DNA of 41,430 bases from positions 1-41,430 of the forward strand of contig JAUXSI010000027.1 in the NCBI GenBank assembly GCA_030679985.1, read 5' to 3'. The position numbers were made by a program, and so were the translations under genes. Of this stretch, positions 8,867 to 18,582 are shown piece by piece. Numbering within the stretch: position 1 is the first letter of the stretch; the number at the start of each line of letters is the position of its first letter. The notes under the pieces were generated by a model. It did not search any database. It saw only the letters and a program-made list of their open reading frames with translations, and had not been told where the DNA came from. Origin of the DNA: Candidatus Moraniibacteriota bacterium (lineage in GTDB: Bacteria; Patescibacteriota; Minisyncoccia; Moranbacterales; UBA2206).

Positions 8867-10216
8867 ATGGAGTGGTTTTTGAAGAAAGCGCATCTAATAG
8901 CGATTAAGCACTTCCATAGATGGTATGGATTTTTTGCTAGCGCATTTATATTATTAATAGCCACTCTTGTTGTTTATGGTCTTATTCCTGATGGAAGAAT
9001 TAGGTTTTTGTGGTACGCGTATGGAATAATATCTTTGGAAATATTTTTACTCATATGCTGGATTGTGTATGCTTTTTGGATTCCAAAGAATAATCGCAAA
9101 AAGCATACAGGCTTGGTTTTGTGCATATACGCAGATTCAGAAGATGCTGAACAGGCATTGAAAAAAGATTTCGTTGCTACGGTTAAGAGGGGGGTTCAAA
9201 ATGGAGAAATAGGGGAGGTTTTTAATGTTATTTTGATTAAAAATCATCTTGCCTCAAAATACAATAACCGTAATGATATTTATAAATTAGATAAAAAAGC
9301 CAATGGGCATATTTATATCTTTGGAGAAACTAAAAAAAGAAAACATGGAGTTGATCAATATTTCTTATCACTTGATGGTTTAGTTTTGCATAGACCGATC
9401 TCACATCAAGCAAGCCAGGAATTGGCAAATGATTTTTTAGCCACGCTGCCCAAAGGAATTAATTTTAAGGATGAATTTGCCTTTGCAGGGTTTCAAGTTT
9501 CGGCCGATATTGTTGTTAGATGTGTTGAATATATTGTTGGAATTGCAGCGTTTATATCTGGCAATCCATTTTTAGCTACAAAATTACACACTGATTTAAA
9601 AAATAAAATTTTATCGTCACAGCAAAAACTCCCTGGAGATAAGGTTATACTTAGTAAGATAGATAATCTTTTATCAAACGAGTTTGCTCTTATTGGGTCT
9701 TATTATTTAAGAAAAAATGAGCGTGAAAATGCGAATAAAAATATAGAATCATCTTTAAATTTAAATAAGAACTGTTACAATGCTCTAGTCACTAAATCAG
9801 TAATCGCCTTTAGTTGGGAGAATGATCCTAAAAAAGCACTTTCTATTTGTAAAGAGTGTCATGGTTTTAATGAGCCAACATGGCGTTATAATGAAGCCTT
9901 TTTGCATTTTTGGTTAGGAAATTATCCTACTGCTTGGAAGCAGTGCGAAAAAATAAAAAGACAAAACTATCCTAGCGAGGTTATTATTTCTCAAGAGATA
10001 ACTCAGTTTAATGAAAGTCTGGTGTCTAAAGTTGAAAAGCCAGTTTTGTATTTCTGGTTAGGATTTAATTATTACTACAAACAAGGAAATCTTCCACTGG
10101 CGTTTAAAAATTTTGAAATTTTCTTGCAAAAAGCTGATGATGCTGGAATGAATAATTTAAAACAAAAAGCGTCAGGCTGGACTGCTGAAATTAAAAAGAA
10201 ATGCAATTGGAAATAA
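8867..10216 (+). CDS. Membrane protein with two N-terminal TMs, an uncharacterised alpha/beta-looking domain and C-terminal TPR-like repeats
   Basis: TMs FFASAFILLIATLVVYGLI and LEIFLLICWIVYAFWI; conserved-looking VLCIYADSEDAEQALKKDF...HIYIFGETKKRK; C-terminal helical repeats. Confidence 0.75.
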   Translation: MEWFLKKAHLIAIKHFHRWYGFFASAFILLIATLVVYGLIPDGRIRFLWYAYGIISLEIFLLICWIVYAFWIPKNNRKKHTGLVLCIYADSEDAEQALKKDFVATVKRGVQNGEIGEVFNVILIKNHLASKYNNRNDIYKLDKKANGHIYIFGETKKRKHGVDQYFLSLDGLVLHRPISHQASQELANDFLATLPKGINFKDEFAFAGFQVSADIVVRCVEYIVGIAAFISGNPFLATKLHTDLKNKILSSQQKLPGDKVILSKIDNLLSNEFALIGSYYLRKNERENANKNIESSLNLNKNCYNALVTKSVIAFSWENDPKKALSICKECHGFNEPTWRYNEAFLHFWLGNYPTAWKQCEKIKRQNYPSEVIISQEITQFNESLVSKVEKPVLYFWLGFNYYYKQGNLPLAFKNFEIFLQKADDAGMNNLKQKASGWTAEIKKKCNWK

Positions 10217-10239
10217 TTTTTTGTAATTTATAAAATAAT

Positions 10240-13182
10240 ATGAAATTCAACGAACAATACACAGTCGAAAAATACATTATCAAGTTTATAAAAGATAAGC
10301 TTGGCTATGATTATATAAAGCCCGAGGAATTTTCCAAGCTTCGCGATCTTGAGAGTGAATATATTATCACGCCTCATCTTTTGGAGGCGGTGAAAAAAAT
10401 AAATAATGTCGATGAAGAAACGGCGCAGAATGTTGTGTGGGAAGTGAAAAAGATTGATACGAATGAGGAATTCTTGCGAGTGATGCGAGAGGGAGTAAAT
10501 TTGAAAGATCCGAAAACAGGAAAAAAGAGAGATTATTATGTTATTGATTTTTCCGCCCAAGGCGGATCCGCCTCTGGCGGAGAAAATCCGGATAACAATC
10601 ATTTCGTTGTCACCAATCAATTCTATTTCGAAGGCGACACTGAAAACATCCGTCCGGACATTATGCTTTTCGTGAATGGAATGCCATTGGTGGACATTGA
10701 AGCCAAAAGTCCGACTGCTTCGGAAGGCGTGAGTTTTGAGAATGGGATTGATCAATTGAAGCGCTATGAAAAAGTAGCTAGAAAATTATTCATTCCCAAC
10801 TGTTTCAATATTTCCACTGACGGTTTGAAAACAGTCTATGGGGCAACTGGCGCGCCGAAGCAATATTTTTTGCAATGGAGAGATGAAGACCTGGAGAAGG
10901 AGCTTGGCGGCGAATTGGAAATGACACTTTTTGCCTTGCTTGCAAAGCCGAATTTTTTGGATATCGCGCAGAACTTTATTTTGTTTGAAAAAGAAAAAGA
11001 AAGATTAGTCAAAAAAATCGCGCGCTATCAGCAATTGCGGGCGACCAACAAAATTGTGGATCGGGTGGTGAGCAAGGAAAAGCATCAGGGCTTGATTTGG
11101 CACACTCAAGGATCCGGCAAGACCTTGACGATGTTTTTCACGGCTTGGAAATTGCGATTCAATAAACGATTGGATAATCCGAAAATTTTTATTTTAGTTG
11201 ACCGGGTGGATTTGGATCAGCAAATTTTTGATACTTTCACCAATGCCGGAGGAAAAAACATCATTCGCGTGACTTCTCGAAAAGATTTGGAAAAAATGAT
11301 TCAATCGCCGGAGCGGGGAATTTTTATCACGACGATTCAAAAATTTTCCGAACTTGGCGCGGAAGTGGAAAATTTGGATGAGAATGTGATCATTCTTTCT
11401 GATGAGGCGCACCGGGGCGATGAGGGAGTGTCGGGAATTAATATGCGCAGTGCTTTCAAAAAAGCATTCTTTTTTGGATTCACGGGAACGCCGGTGGACA
11501 AGACTCACACTAACACTTTCCGAAATTATGAAGGCGAAGGCAAAAGATATTTGGATTATTATTCCATCCAACAAGCAATCGATGACGGCGCGACGATTCC
11601 CGTGACCTATGAAGCGCGACTTTCCAAATTTTCCATTGATGAAGAAAAATTGGATCAACAATTTGAGGAAATCGCCGGGGATCTTTCCGACAAACAAAAA
11701 ACAGAATTGGTGAAAAAATATGGAAAAAAAGCGGCCTTGGTGAAATTGGAAAAGCGAATGGAGGCGGTAGTGCGCGATATTGTGGAACATTATAAGCTTT
11801 ATGTTCAGCCGAACGGATTCAAGGCGCAGATTGTGGCCTATGATCGTGAGGCGGTGGCGAATTACAAAAAACTGTTGGACAAGCTCGTGCCGGCCGAATG
11901 GTCGGAAGTGGTATATTCACCCGGAGATCCGAATAGCGATGCGGATGATTTGAAAATATATAACACTAGCAAAAAAGAGCGGGAACAAGTGATTGAAAAA
12001 TTCAAAGACCCAAATTCATCACTACGATTTCTTTTGGTGTGCGATATGCTTTTGACTGGATTTGATGCGCCGATCGAGCAGGTGATGTATTTGGACAAAC
12101 CGCTCAGGGATCATAATCTTTTGCAGGCGATTGCTAGAACTAATCGGGTGTATAAAAATAAGGAGGCAGGAAAAATCATTGATTATTATGGCATCACGCG
12201 CAATCTCTATGATGCCTTGGATTTTGATGAGAATGTGGTGGACAGCGCTATGGTTGATATAGAACGGGTCAAGGCTAGATTTGTGGATGTCTTGAATGAT
12301 GTGATGAAAATTTTTGTGGGGGTCAATATCGAAGATCCTTCGATGGATAATCTACGCCGATGCCTCAAAATTTTTATCGATAATCAGGACAAGCAAAAAT
12401 ATTTTAATGAAAAATACGCTAAGCTCAGAAGTTTGTTTGAATTTCTTTCGCCTGATCCATTTTTGAAACAATACGTCCGTCCGTTCGAATGGGTGACAAG
12501 TTTCTATTTGGCATTCTTGAAAGAATTCCGTAGCGAGGACGATCGCTATCTTTTAGAAGAATATGGAGAGAAAGTCAGAGAATTGATCCAGAAGAGCGAT
12601 ATTATTGATTATGAAGGAATCACTAAAACTTTTCGTGAGCTTCGTGTCAATGATTTATATACGCTTGAAAGACTCAAGGGAATGGATGAGGAAGAAAAAG
12701 CCTTGAATTTGGAAAAGATGCTCAAACAAGAAATTTCCATCAGTTTGGATGATGATCCGGCCTATCAGAAATTCAGTGAAAGATTGGGCGCGATCCGCCG
12801 TGAGTTTGAGCAAAATCAAATTGACCTGGCGGAGCGCATTCGCCGCTATGAAGAATTGATGAAAGATATTCGGACTAAGGGAGATGAAGCCAAAGAACTC
12901 GGATTAGATTTGAAAGAATATGCGCTGTATGTGATTTCGCAGGAATTTATTTCCAATAATCAGGAGAAAGATATAAAAGAATTTGTGAAAGAATTGCGCA
13001 TCCGGATTGAGGATGATATTGATGCCGGTTGGCAGGAATCATCCAAGCGGGATGTTTTCATCAAGGATATCAAGCAAACTTTGCAGGAGTTGATTTTGCG
13101 GGACTACAAAGACAAATTTGTCGTGAAAGATTTCCCTAAGTTTTTAAATAGGCTGGTGGATATCATTATCAAAAAATTCTAA
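10240..13182 (+). CDS. hsdR: Type I restriction endonuclease subunit R
   Basis: HTQGSGKTLTM (Walker A), DEAHRG (DEAx), GFTGTP, LLTGFDAP; N-term nuclease region with DIEAKSP. Confidence 0.96.
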   Translation: MKFNEQYTVEKYIIKFIKDKLGYDYIKPEEFSKLRDLESEYIITPHLLEAVKKINNVDEETAQNVVWEVKKIDTNEEFLRVMREGVNLKDPKTGKKRDYYVIDFSAQGGSASGGENPDNNHFVVTNQFYFEGDTENIRPDIMLFVNGMPLVDIEAKSPTASEGVSFENGIDQLKRYEKVARKLFIPNCFNISTDGLKTVYGATGAPKQYFLQWRDEDLEKELGGELEMTLFALLAKPNFLDIAQNFILFEKEKERLVKKIARYQQLRATNKIVDRVVSKEKHQGLIWHTQGSGKTLTMFFTAWKLRFNKRLDNPKIFILVDRVDLDQQIFDTFTNAGGKNIIRVTSRKDLEKMIQSPERGIFITTIQKFSELGAEVENLDENVIILSDEAHRGDEGVSGINMRSAFKKAFFFGFTGTPVDKTHTNTFRNYEGEGKRYLDYYSIQQAIDDGATIPVTYEARLSKFSIDEEKLDQQFEEIAGDLSDKQKTELVKKYGKKAALVKLEKRMEAVVRDIVEHYKLYVQPNGFKAQIVAYDREAVANYKKLLDKLVPAEWSEVVYSPGDPNSDADDLKIYNTSKKEREQVIEKFKDPNSSLRFLLVCDMLLTGFDAPIEQVMYLDKPLRDHNLLQAIARTNRVYKNKEAGKIIDYYGITRNLYDALDFDENVVDSAMVDIERVKARFVDVLNDVMKIFVGVNIEDPSMDNLRRCLKIFIDNQDKQKYFNEKYAKLRSLFEFLSPDPFLKQYVRPFEWVTSFYLAFLKEFRSEDDRYLLEEYGEKVRELIQKSDIIDYEGITKTFRELRVNDLYTLERLKGMDEEEKALNLEKMLKQEISISLDDDPAYQKFSERLGAIRREFEQNQIDLAERIRRYEELMKDIRTKGDEAKELGLDLKEYALYVISQEFISNNQEKDIKEFVKELRIRIEDDIDAGWQESSKRDVFIKDIKQTLQELILRDYKDKFVVKDFPKFLNRLVDIIIKKF
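10552..10581. repeat. GC-rich double palindromic element TCCGCC-CAA-GGCGGA-TCCGCC-TCT-GGCGGA inserted in frame in hsdR
   Basis: Exactly 30 nt on codon boundaries, encodes SAQGGSASGG; removal restores VIDF|ENPDNNHF. Confidence 0.8.
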
Positions 13183-13736
13183 TGTTCAAAAACAAAAAAA
13201 TCCCATACAAATTGAAAAGAAGCAGTCGAGCGAAAAGAATGCGCTTGGCTGTCTATTGCGACGGTAGTGTTGTGGTGACAACGCCGTTGGGCGTGCAAGG
13301 TTCTATTGTAGAAAAGTTTTTCGCAGACAAAAAACAATGGGTTGCTGACAAAATAAATTTCTTCAAAAGCGTTGATAGCAAATCAATTCGGACTTTTTCG
13401 GAGGATGATTATTTGAAGTATAAAAACGAAGCTTCGGAGTTGGTTTGTAATCGGGTGAAGTTTTTCAGTAAGAAATATGCTTTTACTTTCAACAAGATAT
13501 TCATCAAAAATCAAAAGACTAGGTGGGGAAGTTGTACGAAGAATAGAAATCTAAATATTAATTACAAGATAATATTTTTACCGAAAAAACAACAAGATTA
13601 TATCATCGTGCATGAGCTTTGTCATTTGAAAGAATTCAACCATTCGCATAAATTCTGGTCATTAGTCGAAAAGTCCTTGCCGGATTATCTTGATATAAAA
13701 AATGAGTTGAGGAATCATGAGTTATTTTATAAATAA
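13182..13736 (+). CDS. YgjP-like (DUF45) zinc metallopeptidase
   Basis: RWGSCTKNRNLNINYK, HELCHLKEFNHSHKFW; TAATG overlap with hsdR stop. Confidence 0.88.
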   Translation: MFKNKKIPYKLKRSSRAKRMRLAVYCDGSVVVTTPLGVQGSIVEKFFADKKQWVADKINFFKSVDSKSIRTFSEDDYLKYKNEASELVCNRVKFFSKKYAFTFNKIFIKNQKTRWGSCTKNRNLNINYKIIFLPKKQQDYIIVHELCHLKEFNHSHKFWSLVEKSLPDYLDIKNELRNHELFYK

Positions 13737-13748
13737 TTTATAACTGCT

Positions 13749-14096
13749 ATGGCGGATGAGGCAATCAAGTCAATGGTTTTTCAATTAATTGTTGTTATCA
13801 AGGAACAACTGATTGCACATTGGCCATACGTGATTATATTTTTTGCTCTTATAATCGCAGGCGTTATTTTGCAAATTTTAATGCTAAGTGGCGGTGGTCA
13901 AAGTAAACTATCGGTAGGCTTCAATAGACTGATCGGGAGCCTGACTTATTCTATATTTTTTATGATAATACTATCAATTAGTTATTGGATATTTGGCGTG
14001 CAAGTTATTGATGATATTTGGTTTGCAATATTTGGAATATTATCTTATCCGGCAACTGGCTATTTTTTACGTGCTATCGGATTTTGGTATTACTAG
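13749..14096 (+). CDS. Small hypothetical membrane protein
   Basis: ORF with about three hydrophobic segments; 12 nt after the preceding gene. Confidence 0.6.
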   Translation: MADEAIKSMVFQLIVVIKEQLIAHWPYVIIFFALIIAGVILQILMLSGGGQSKLSVGFNRLIGSLTYSIFFMIILSISYWIFGVQVIDDIWFAIFGILSYPATGYFLRAIGFWYY

Positions 14097-14112
14097 CTTA
14101 AAGTTTCAAAAT

Positions 14113-14176
14113 CTACCTACTAATCAAATTAGTTCCGAAGGTTTAGCCTTCGGAAATTCAGGAAACTTGAAGGTAG
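14113..14176. repeat. Nested inverted repeat: CTACCT...[TTCCGAAGG-TTTAG-CCTTCGGAA]...AGGTAG
   Basis: Perfect 9-bp inner stem (14133-14141/14147-14155) and 6-bp outer arms (14113-14118/14171-14176), at the right end of the AT-rich block. Confidence 0.6.
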
Positions 14177-14237
14177 GCAAAATTTCCAGCTCGCGAGTCC
14201 GGCTTTTAAAAATTATCCACAATTGGATACTTTGCCG

Positions 14238-14267
14238 GTGATGATAAACGTGTTACGATATCATCAC
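14238..14267. promoter_or_regulatory. Inverted repeat GTGATGAT...ATCATCAC in the leader/promoter region of the zinc-ribbon gene
   Basis: Perfect 8-bp arms with 14-nt loop containing CGTgttACG. Confidence 0.45.
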
Positions 14268-14326
14268 AGTATAAAACAAAAAACTTTTAATTTTATAAAA
14301 CGGCTCGAAAGCCATACGAAAAAAAA

Positions 14327-15508
14327 ATGCATTTGCAAAATGAAAAACAACCTGGGGAAAAGACGGGCAAAGACGAACAAAATTCCTATGAAGAAATAAG
14401 CGAAAAAAGGACTTCGAAATTGGGGTATATCCTTTTGATCATCATGGTGGCTTTCGTGATCGGCGTCGGGGAGACGATCTTTTCGGACTTGGCGGGAATC
14501 CCTGAGAGGCCGGTCGCCCCATCCAGTTGCGTTCTGAGTTCCGTACGCAATCTTGAAAGTTTGACGAAATATTCAACCTGCCAGGACCGCGGGGTTCCGT
14601 TCAATGATATTGATAAAAAATTCGGATTGGATGAAAAATATAATGGCATAAAGCCGCAATTGCAAGAGATAGCGTCGTTGAACGCCAGCATAGGATCGAA
14701 TAACAGCGAAGTCCGGAAATTGGAAAATGATATCCAAAGATTGAACAGGGATTATGATTTGAGTTTGCAAGAGAAAATGGCCGGCGAGAAGGCGATAGCG
14801 GATAAAGAGGATATTAAAAATGAAATCACAAGCGCAAAGGCCAAAATCGGCATTCTTCAGGCGGAAATCAGATCCCTGGAAAGTAAAAAGGGTCCTTTGA
14901 TTTCCCAAATAAGGCCATCCGTGCAATCGATCGAGCGGAGCCACCAAGAAGCAAAGGATTATTTTTTAGGTAAAGCGGCCTGGTTCAGATTCAAAGTGTT
15001 TTTGCTTACACTGGTCTTCATCCTTCCATTTTTCGCATTCTCCGTGTTTTTCTATTTCAAGTTGAAAAGGAAAAACAGTCCCTACACGATCATCTTCACT
15101 GCGACAACGACGGCATTTTCCATCCTGTTTTTGCAGGTGGTCGGTGTTTTCCTGTATGATATTCTGCCGAAAGAATGGCTAGGAAGAATTTTCAAATTCT
15201 TCATGGAAGCGCCATTTCTGAGATATGTGATTTATTACGGCTCCGTTATTCTCGTAATCGGGATTTTTGGCGGAATCGTCTACTATATCCAAAAGAAAGT
15301 GTTCAGTCCCGCAAAGGTTGCGATCAGGAGATTGAAGGACAAGAAATGTCCCGGATGCTCCTTTTCCCTGGATTCGCAGCACGCCTTTTGCCCTAATTGC
15401 GGACTCCGGTTGAAAGAAAAATGCCAGCATTGCGGAGAGCTCAGAATCAAATACCTACCCCATTGCCCTAATTGCGGAACGGACGAAGTTGGAAAAATTA
15501 GCGCTTGA
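14327..15508 (+). CDS. Membrane protein with coiled coil and C-terminal double zinc ribbon
   Basis: N-terminal TM, coiled coil, two or three further TMs, then CPGC..CPNCGLRLKEKCQHCG..CPNCG. Confidence 0.8.
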   Translation: MHLQNEKQPGEKTGKDEQNSYEEISEKRTSKLGYILLIIMVAFVIGVGETIFSDLAGIPERPVAPSSCVLSSVRNLESLTKYSTCQDRGVPFNDIDKKFGLDEKYNGIKPQLQEIASLNASIGSNNSEVRKLENDIQRLNRDYDLSLQEKMAGEKAIADKEDIKNEITSAKAKIGILQAEIRSLESKKGPLISQIRPSVQSIERSHQEAKDYFLGKAAWFRFKVFLLTLVFILPFFAFSVFFYFKLKRKNSPYTIIFTATTTAFSILFLQVVGVFLYDILPKEWLGRIFKFFMEAPFLRYVIYYGSVILVIGIFGGIVYYIQKKVFSPAKVAIRRLKDKKCPGCSFSLDSQHAFCPNCGLRLKEKCQHCGELRIKYLPHCPNCGTDEVGKISA

Positions 15509-15545
15509 GCTATGTTTTTGAAGCCGCTATCGTTGAAAATCCATA

Positions 15546-15580
15546 AAAAACGGGGTGTCAGCCCTGTTTTTGTTTTGTTG
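15546..15580 (+). terminator. Rho-independent terminator
   Basis: AAAAACGGGG-TGTCAG-CCCTGTTTTT (10 bp with one G-U) followed by TGTTTTG. Confidence 0.75.
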
Positions 15581-15589
15581 GGCTTGTGA

Positions 15590-15595
15590 TATAAT
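15590..15595 (+). promoter_or_regulatory. Likely -10 element (TATAAT) of eno
   Basis: Perfect TATAAT just after the terminator; -35 is weak (TTTTTG at 17 nt). Confidence 0.45.
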
Positions 15596-15628
15596 AATGG
15601 AAAGCTTAATTAAATTAACGGAATTTTT

Positions 15629-16888
15629 ATGTCTAAAATAAAGAAAATTTTTGCGCGGGAAATTTTGGATTCACGGGGCAATCCGACGGTAGAGGTGGAT
15701 GTCGAGCTGGAATCGGGAGTGAAAGCGACAGCGGCTGTCCCGTCCGGCGCTTCGACGGGGACTTTCGAGGCCTTGGAATTGCGCGATGGCGACAAGAAAA
15801 GGTTCAACGGCTTGGGAGTTTTGCAGGCGGTAGAAAACGTGAATAAGAAAATCCAGCAAGCGGTGGTCGGGATGGAGGCGGAAGAGCAAATGGAAATCGA
15901 CCGAAAAATGCTGGAATTGGACGGAACGGAAAATAAGACCAATCTGGGGGCTAACGCGATTTTGGGCGTGTCGCTGGCGGTTTGCCGCGCGGCCGCGCTG
16001 GAGCAGGAACTCCCTCTGTACAAATACATCGCCAAAACTTTCAAATTTCCGGCTAAGCTGAAATTGCCGATTCCGATGTTCAATGTGATCAATGGCGGCA
16101 AACACAGCGATTCCGGACTCTCCATCCAGGAATATAAGATCGTGCCGAACGGCATCAAAACTTTCAAGGAACAGTTCCGCGCCGGCAGTGAGATTTTCCA
16201 CAAGTTGAAAGAAATTCTGGCGTCCGAAGGCCAAAGCGTGGCGGTGGGGGACGAGGGCGGGTTCGCTCCGCGCCTGGAAAGCAATTCCAAAGCTTTGGAA
16301 CTGATGAACCGGGCGATTACCGAAGCTGGCTACGCCAAGGGCAAACAAGTCAGTACCGGTATCGATGCGGCTGCCTCTTCATTTTTTGACGAGAAGGAGG
16401 GTCAATATATTTTCAAGCCGGAAAGCAACGGTATAACCCGGGAAATGCTGGTAAATATCTATAACGAATGGATCGCGAAATATAATGTCATCTCAGTGGA
16501 AGACGGCTTGAATGAAAATGATTGGGAGGGTTGGGGCGCGATGGAGAAAAAAATCGGCAAGAAAGTTATGACGATCGGGGATGATTTGCTGGTCACTAAC
16601 GTGAAAAGGCTCAAAATGGCCATCCAGGAAAAATCCTGCAACTCGGTCTTGATCAAAGTCAACCAAATCGGTTCGCTGACGGAAACAGTCGACTGTATCA
16701 AATTGGCCAAGAAAAACAAAATGAAAATCGTCATTTCCCACCGAAGCGGGGAAACCACGGATGATTTCATTTCCGATTTAGCGGTCGGAACCGGCGCGGA
16801 ATATATGAAATCCGGCTCGCTTTCCCGCGGGGAGCGCATTTGCAAATATAACCGGCTGTTGAGGATTGAAGAGGAAATAACGAAATAA
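15629..16888 (+). CDS. eno: Enolase
   Basis: AREILDSRGNPTVEVDV, GANAILGVSLA, PMFNVINGGKHSD, VGDEGGFAP, SHRSGETTDDFISDLAVG. Confidence 0.97.
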   Translation: MSKIKKIFAREILDSRGNPTVEVDVELESGVKATAAVPSGASTGTFEALELRDGDKKRFNGLGVLQAVENVNKKIQQAVVGMEAEEQMEIDRKMLELDGTENKTNLGANAILGVSLAVCRAAALEQELPLYKYIAKTFKFPAKLKLPIPMFNVINGGKHSDSGLSIQEYKIVPNGIKTFKEQFRAGSEIFHKLKEILASEGQSVAVGDEGGFAPRLESNSKALELMNRAITEAGYAKGKQVSTGIDAAASSFFDEKEGQYIFKPESNGITREMLVNIYNEWIAKYNVISVEDGLNENDWEGWGAMEKKIGKKVMTIGDDLLVTNVKRLKMAIQEKSCNSVLIKVNQIGSLTETVDCIKLAKKNKMKIVISHRSGETTDDFISDLAVGTGAEYMKSGSLSRGERICKYNRLLRIEEEITK

Positions 16889-17004
16889 ATTTTCCAATGC
16901 AGGGCCTCGGAATCTTGCAATATCCGACCGCCGTTTAAAAAATAAAAAAACCGCGACCGGAAATTCAGGAACCGGTTTATCCGCGCTAAAAAGAATATCA
17001 AAAT

Positions 17005-18561
17005 ATGAGCAACAAAAAAACACCTACGCTGCTGGTTATCTTGGACGGTTGGGGCATCGCGCCGCCATCCAAGGGCAACGCGATAACGATGGCAAAAAAA
17101 CCGGTCTTGGACCGGCTATATGAAACATATCCCTCGACCGTGCTGGGCGCGACCGGCGAGGATGTCGGTTTGGAGGACCATAAGATGAGCGGATCGGAGG
17201 CTGGCCATATGAATATCGGAGCGGGCCGGATCATTAACCAAGATTCATTATATATTTCCAACAGCATCAAAGACAAGAGTTTTTTCATAAATCCGACCTT
17301 GGTGTGCGCGATGCATCACGCGAAAAAGCACAACAGCAACCTGCATGTGATGGGACTGATGGGCAACTCGGACAGTCCGCATAGCGATCCGGAGCATTTC
17401 CGCGCAATTTTGGAACTGGCGAAGAAAAATAATATCCCGCAAGTGTATTGCCATCTGTTTACGGACGGACGTGATTCCTATCCGCGGAGCGCCCACGAGC
17501 ACCTGAAATATTACCAGAAAATAATGGCGGAGGTCGGTATCGGGAAAATCGCGACTATGAGCGGGCGGTTTTACGCGATGGACCGCGCCAAGAATTGGAA
17601 ACGGCTGACTTTGGCGTATGACGCGATAGTTTTTTTGCGCGGCGAGAAAGCCGACTCTCCCGAGGAGGCGATCGATAGCGCCTACAAAAACGGCTTGACG
17701 GACGAATATCTGCTTCCGACCGTGATCCACGAAAACGGGCGTCCGGTCGTGCGGGTCAGCGAGGATGACGCAGTCATTTTTTTCAACCTGCGGTCTGATC
17801 GGGCCAGGCAGTTCACCAAGCTTTTCGTGGCGATGAGCAAAGAAAGCATCATGGAGGACGATATGCCGATAACGGACAAGATAAAGAATTTGTATTTCGC
17901 GGCTATGACGGATTTCGGTCCGGATTTGGAAATCCACACGGCTTTTCCGGGGCATACCATCTCGGCGACTTTGCCGATGGTTCTGGGCGGCATAAGGCAA
18001 TTGTATATCGCCGAATCGGAAAAATTCGCCCACGTGACCTATTTTTTAAACGGCGGTTATGCCGATCTGGTCGACGGGGAAACGCGGGTCATGATCGAAT
18101 CACCGGTTGTCGATTCATATGCCAAGGTCCCGCAGATGTCCGCCGAACGGATAACCGATACGATCTTGCAGAGCATCCAAGATGACGAATATAACTTCAT
18201 CGCGGTCAATTATGCCAACGCGGATATGGTCGGGCATACCGGGGATATGGAGGCTACGGTGGAAGCGATCGAATTTCTGGATAAACAGATCGGCCGGTTG
18301 GCGAAAAAAATTTCGGCTTGCGGCGGCAATATGATCATTACCGCGGATCATGGCAATGCCGACGACATGGTGGATTTCGACAGCGACCAGCCGAACACTT
18401 TCCACACCAAAAATCCGGTGCCTTTCCTGCTGGTCGGGGAAAAATTCAAAAACAAAAAATTGCGCGACGGCGGCGTTCTGGGGAATATCGCTCCGACTAT
18501 CCTGGATATCCTGGGCATAGAGAAGCCGGAGTTGATGGTCAAGGACTCTTTGCTGAGATAA
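17005..18561 (+). CDS. gpmI: 2,3-bisphosphoglycerate-independent phosphoglycerate mutase
   Basis: LVILDGWGIAP, MSGSEAGHMNIGAGR, HLFTDGRDSYP, NFRSDRARQ-like FNLRSDRARQFT, ITADHGNAD. Confidence 0.96.
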   Translation: MSNKKTPTLLVILDGWGIAPPSKGNAITMAKKPVLDRLYETYPSTVLGATGEDVGLEDHKMSGSEAGHMNIGAGRIINQDSLYISNSIKDKSFFINPTLVCAMHHAKKHNSNLHVMGLMGNSDSPHSDPEHFRAILELAKKNNIPQVYCHLFTDGRDSYPRSAHEHLKYYQKIMAEVGIGKIATMSGRFYAMDRAKNWKRLTLAYDAIVFLRGEKADSPEEAIDSAYKNGLTDEYLLPTVIHENGRPVVRVSEDDAVIFFNLRSDRARQFTKLFVAMSKESIMEDDMPITDKIKNLYFAAMTDFGPDLEIHTAFPGHTISATLPMVLGGIRQLYIAESEKFAHVTYFLNGGYADLVDGETRVMIESPVVDSYAKVPQMSAERITDTILQSIQDDEYNFIAVNYANADMVGHTGDMEATVEAIEFLDKQIGRLAKKISACGGNMIITADHGNADDMVDFDSDQPNTFHTKNPVPFLLVGEKFKNKKLRDGGVLGNIAPTILDILGIEKPELMVKDSLLR

Positions 18562-18582
18562 TTTTTTAACGGATAATTTTTT

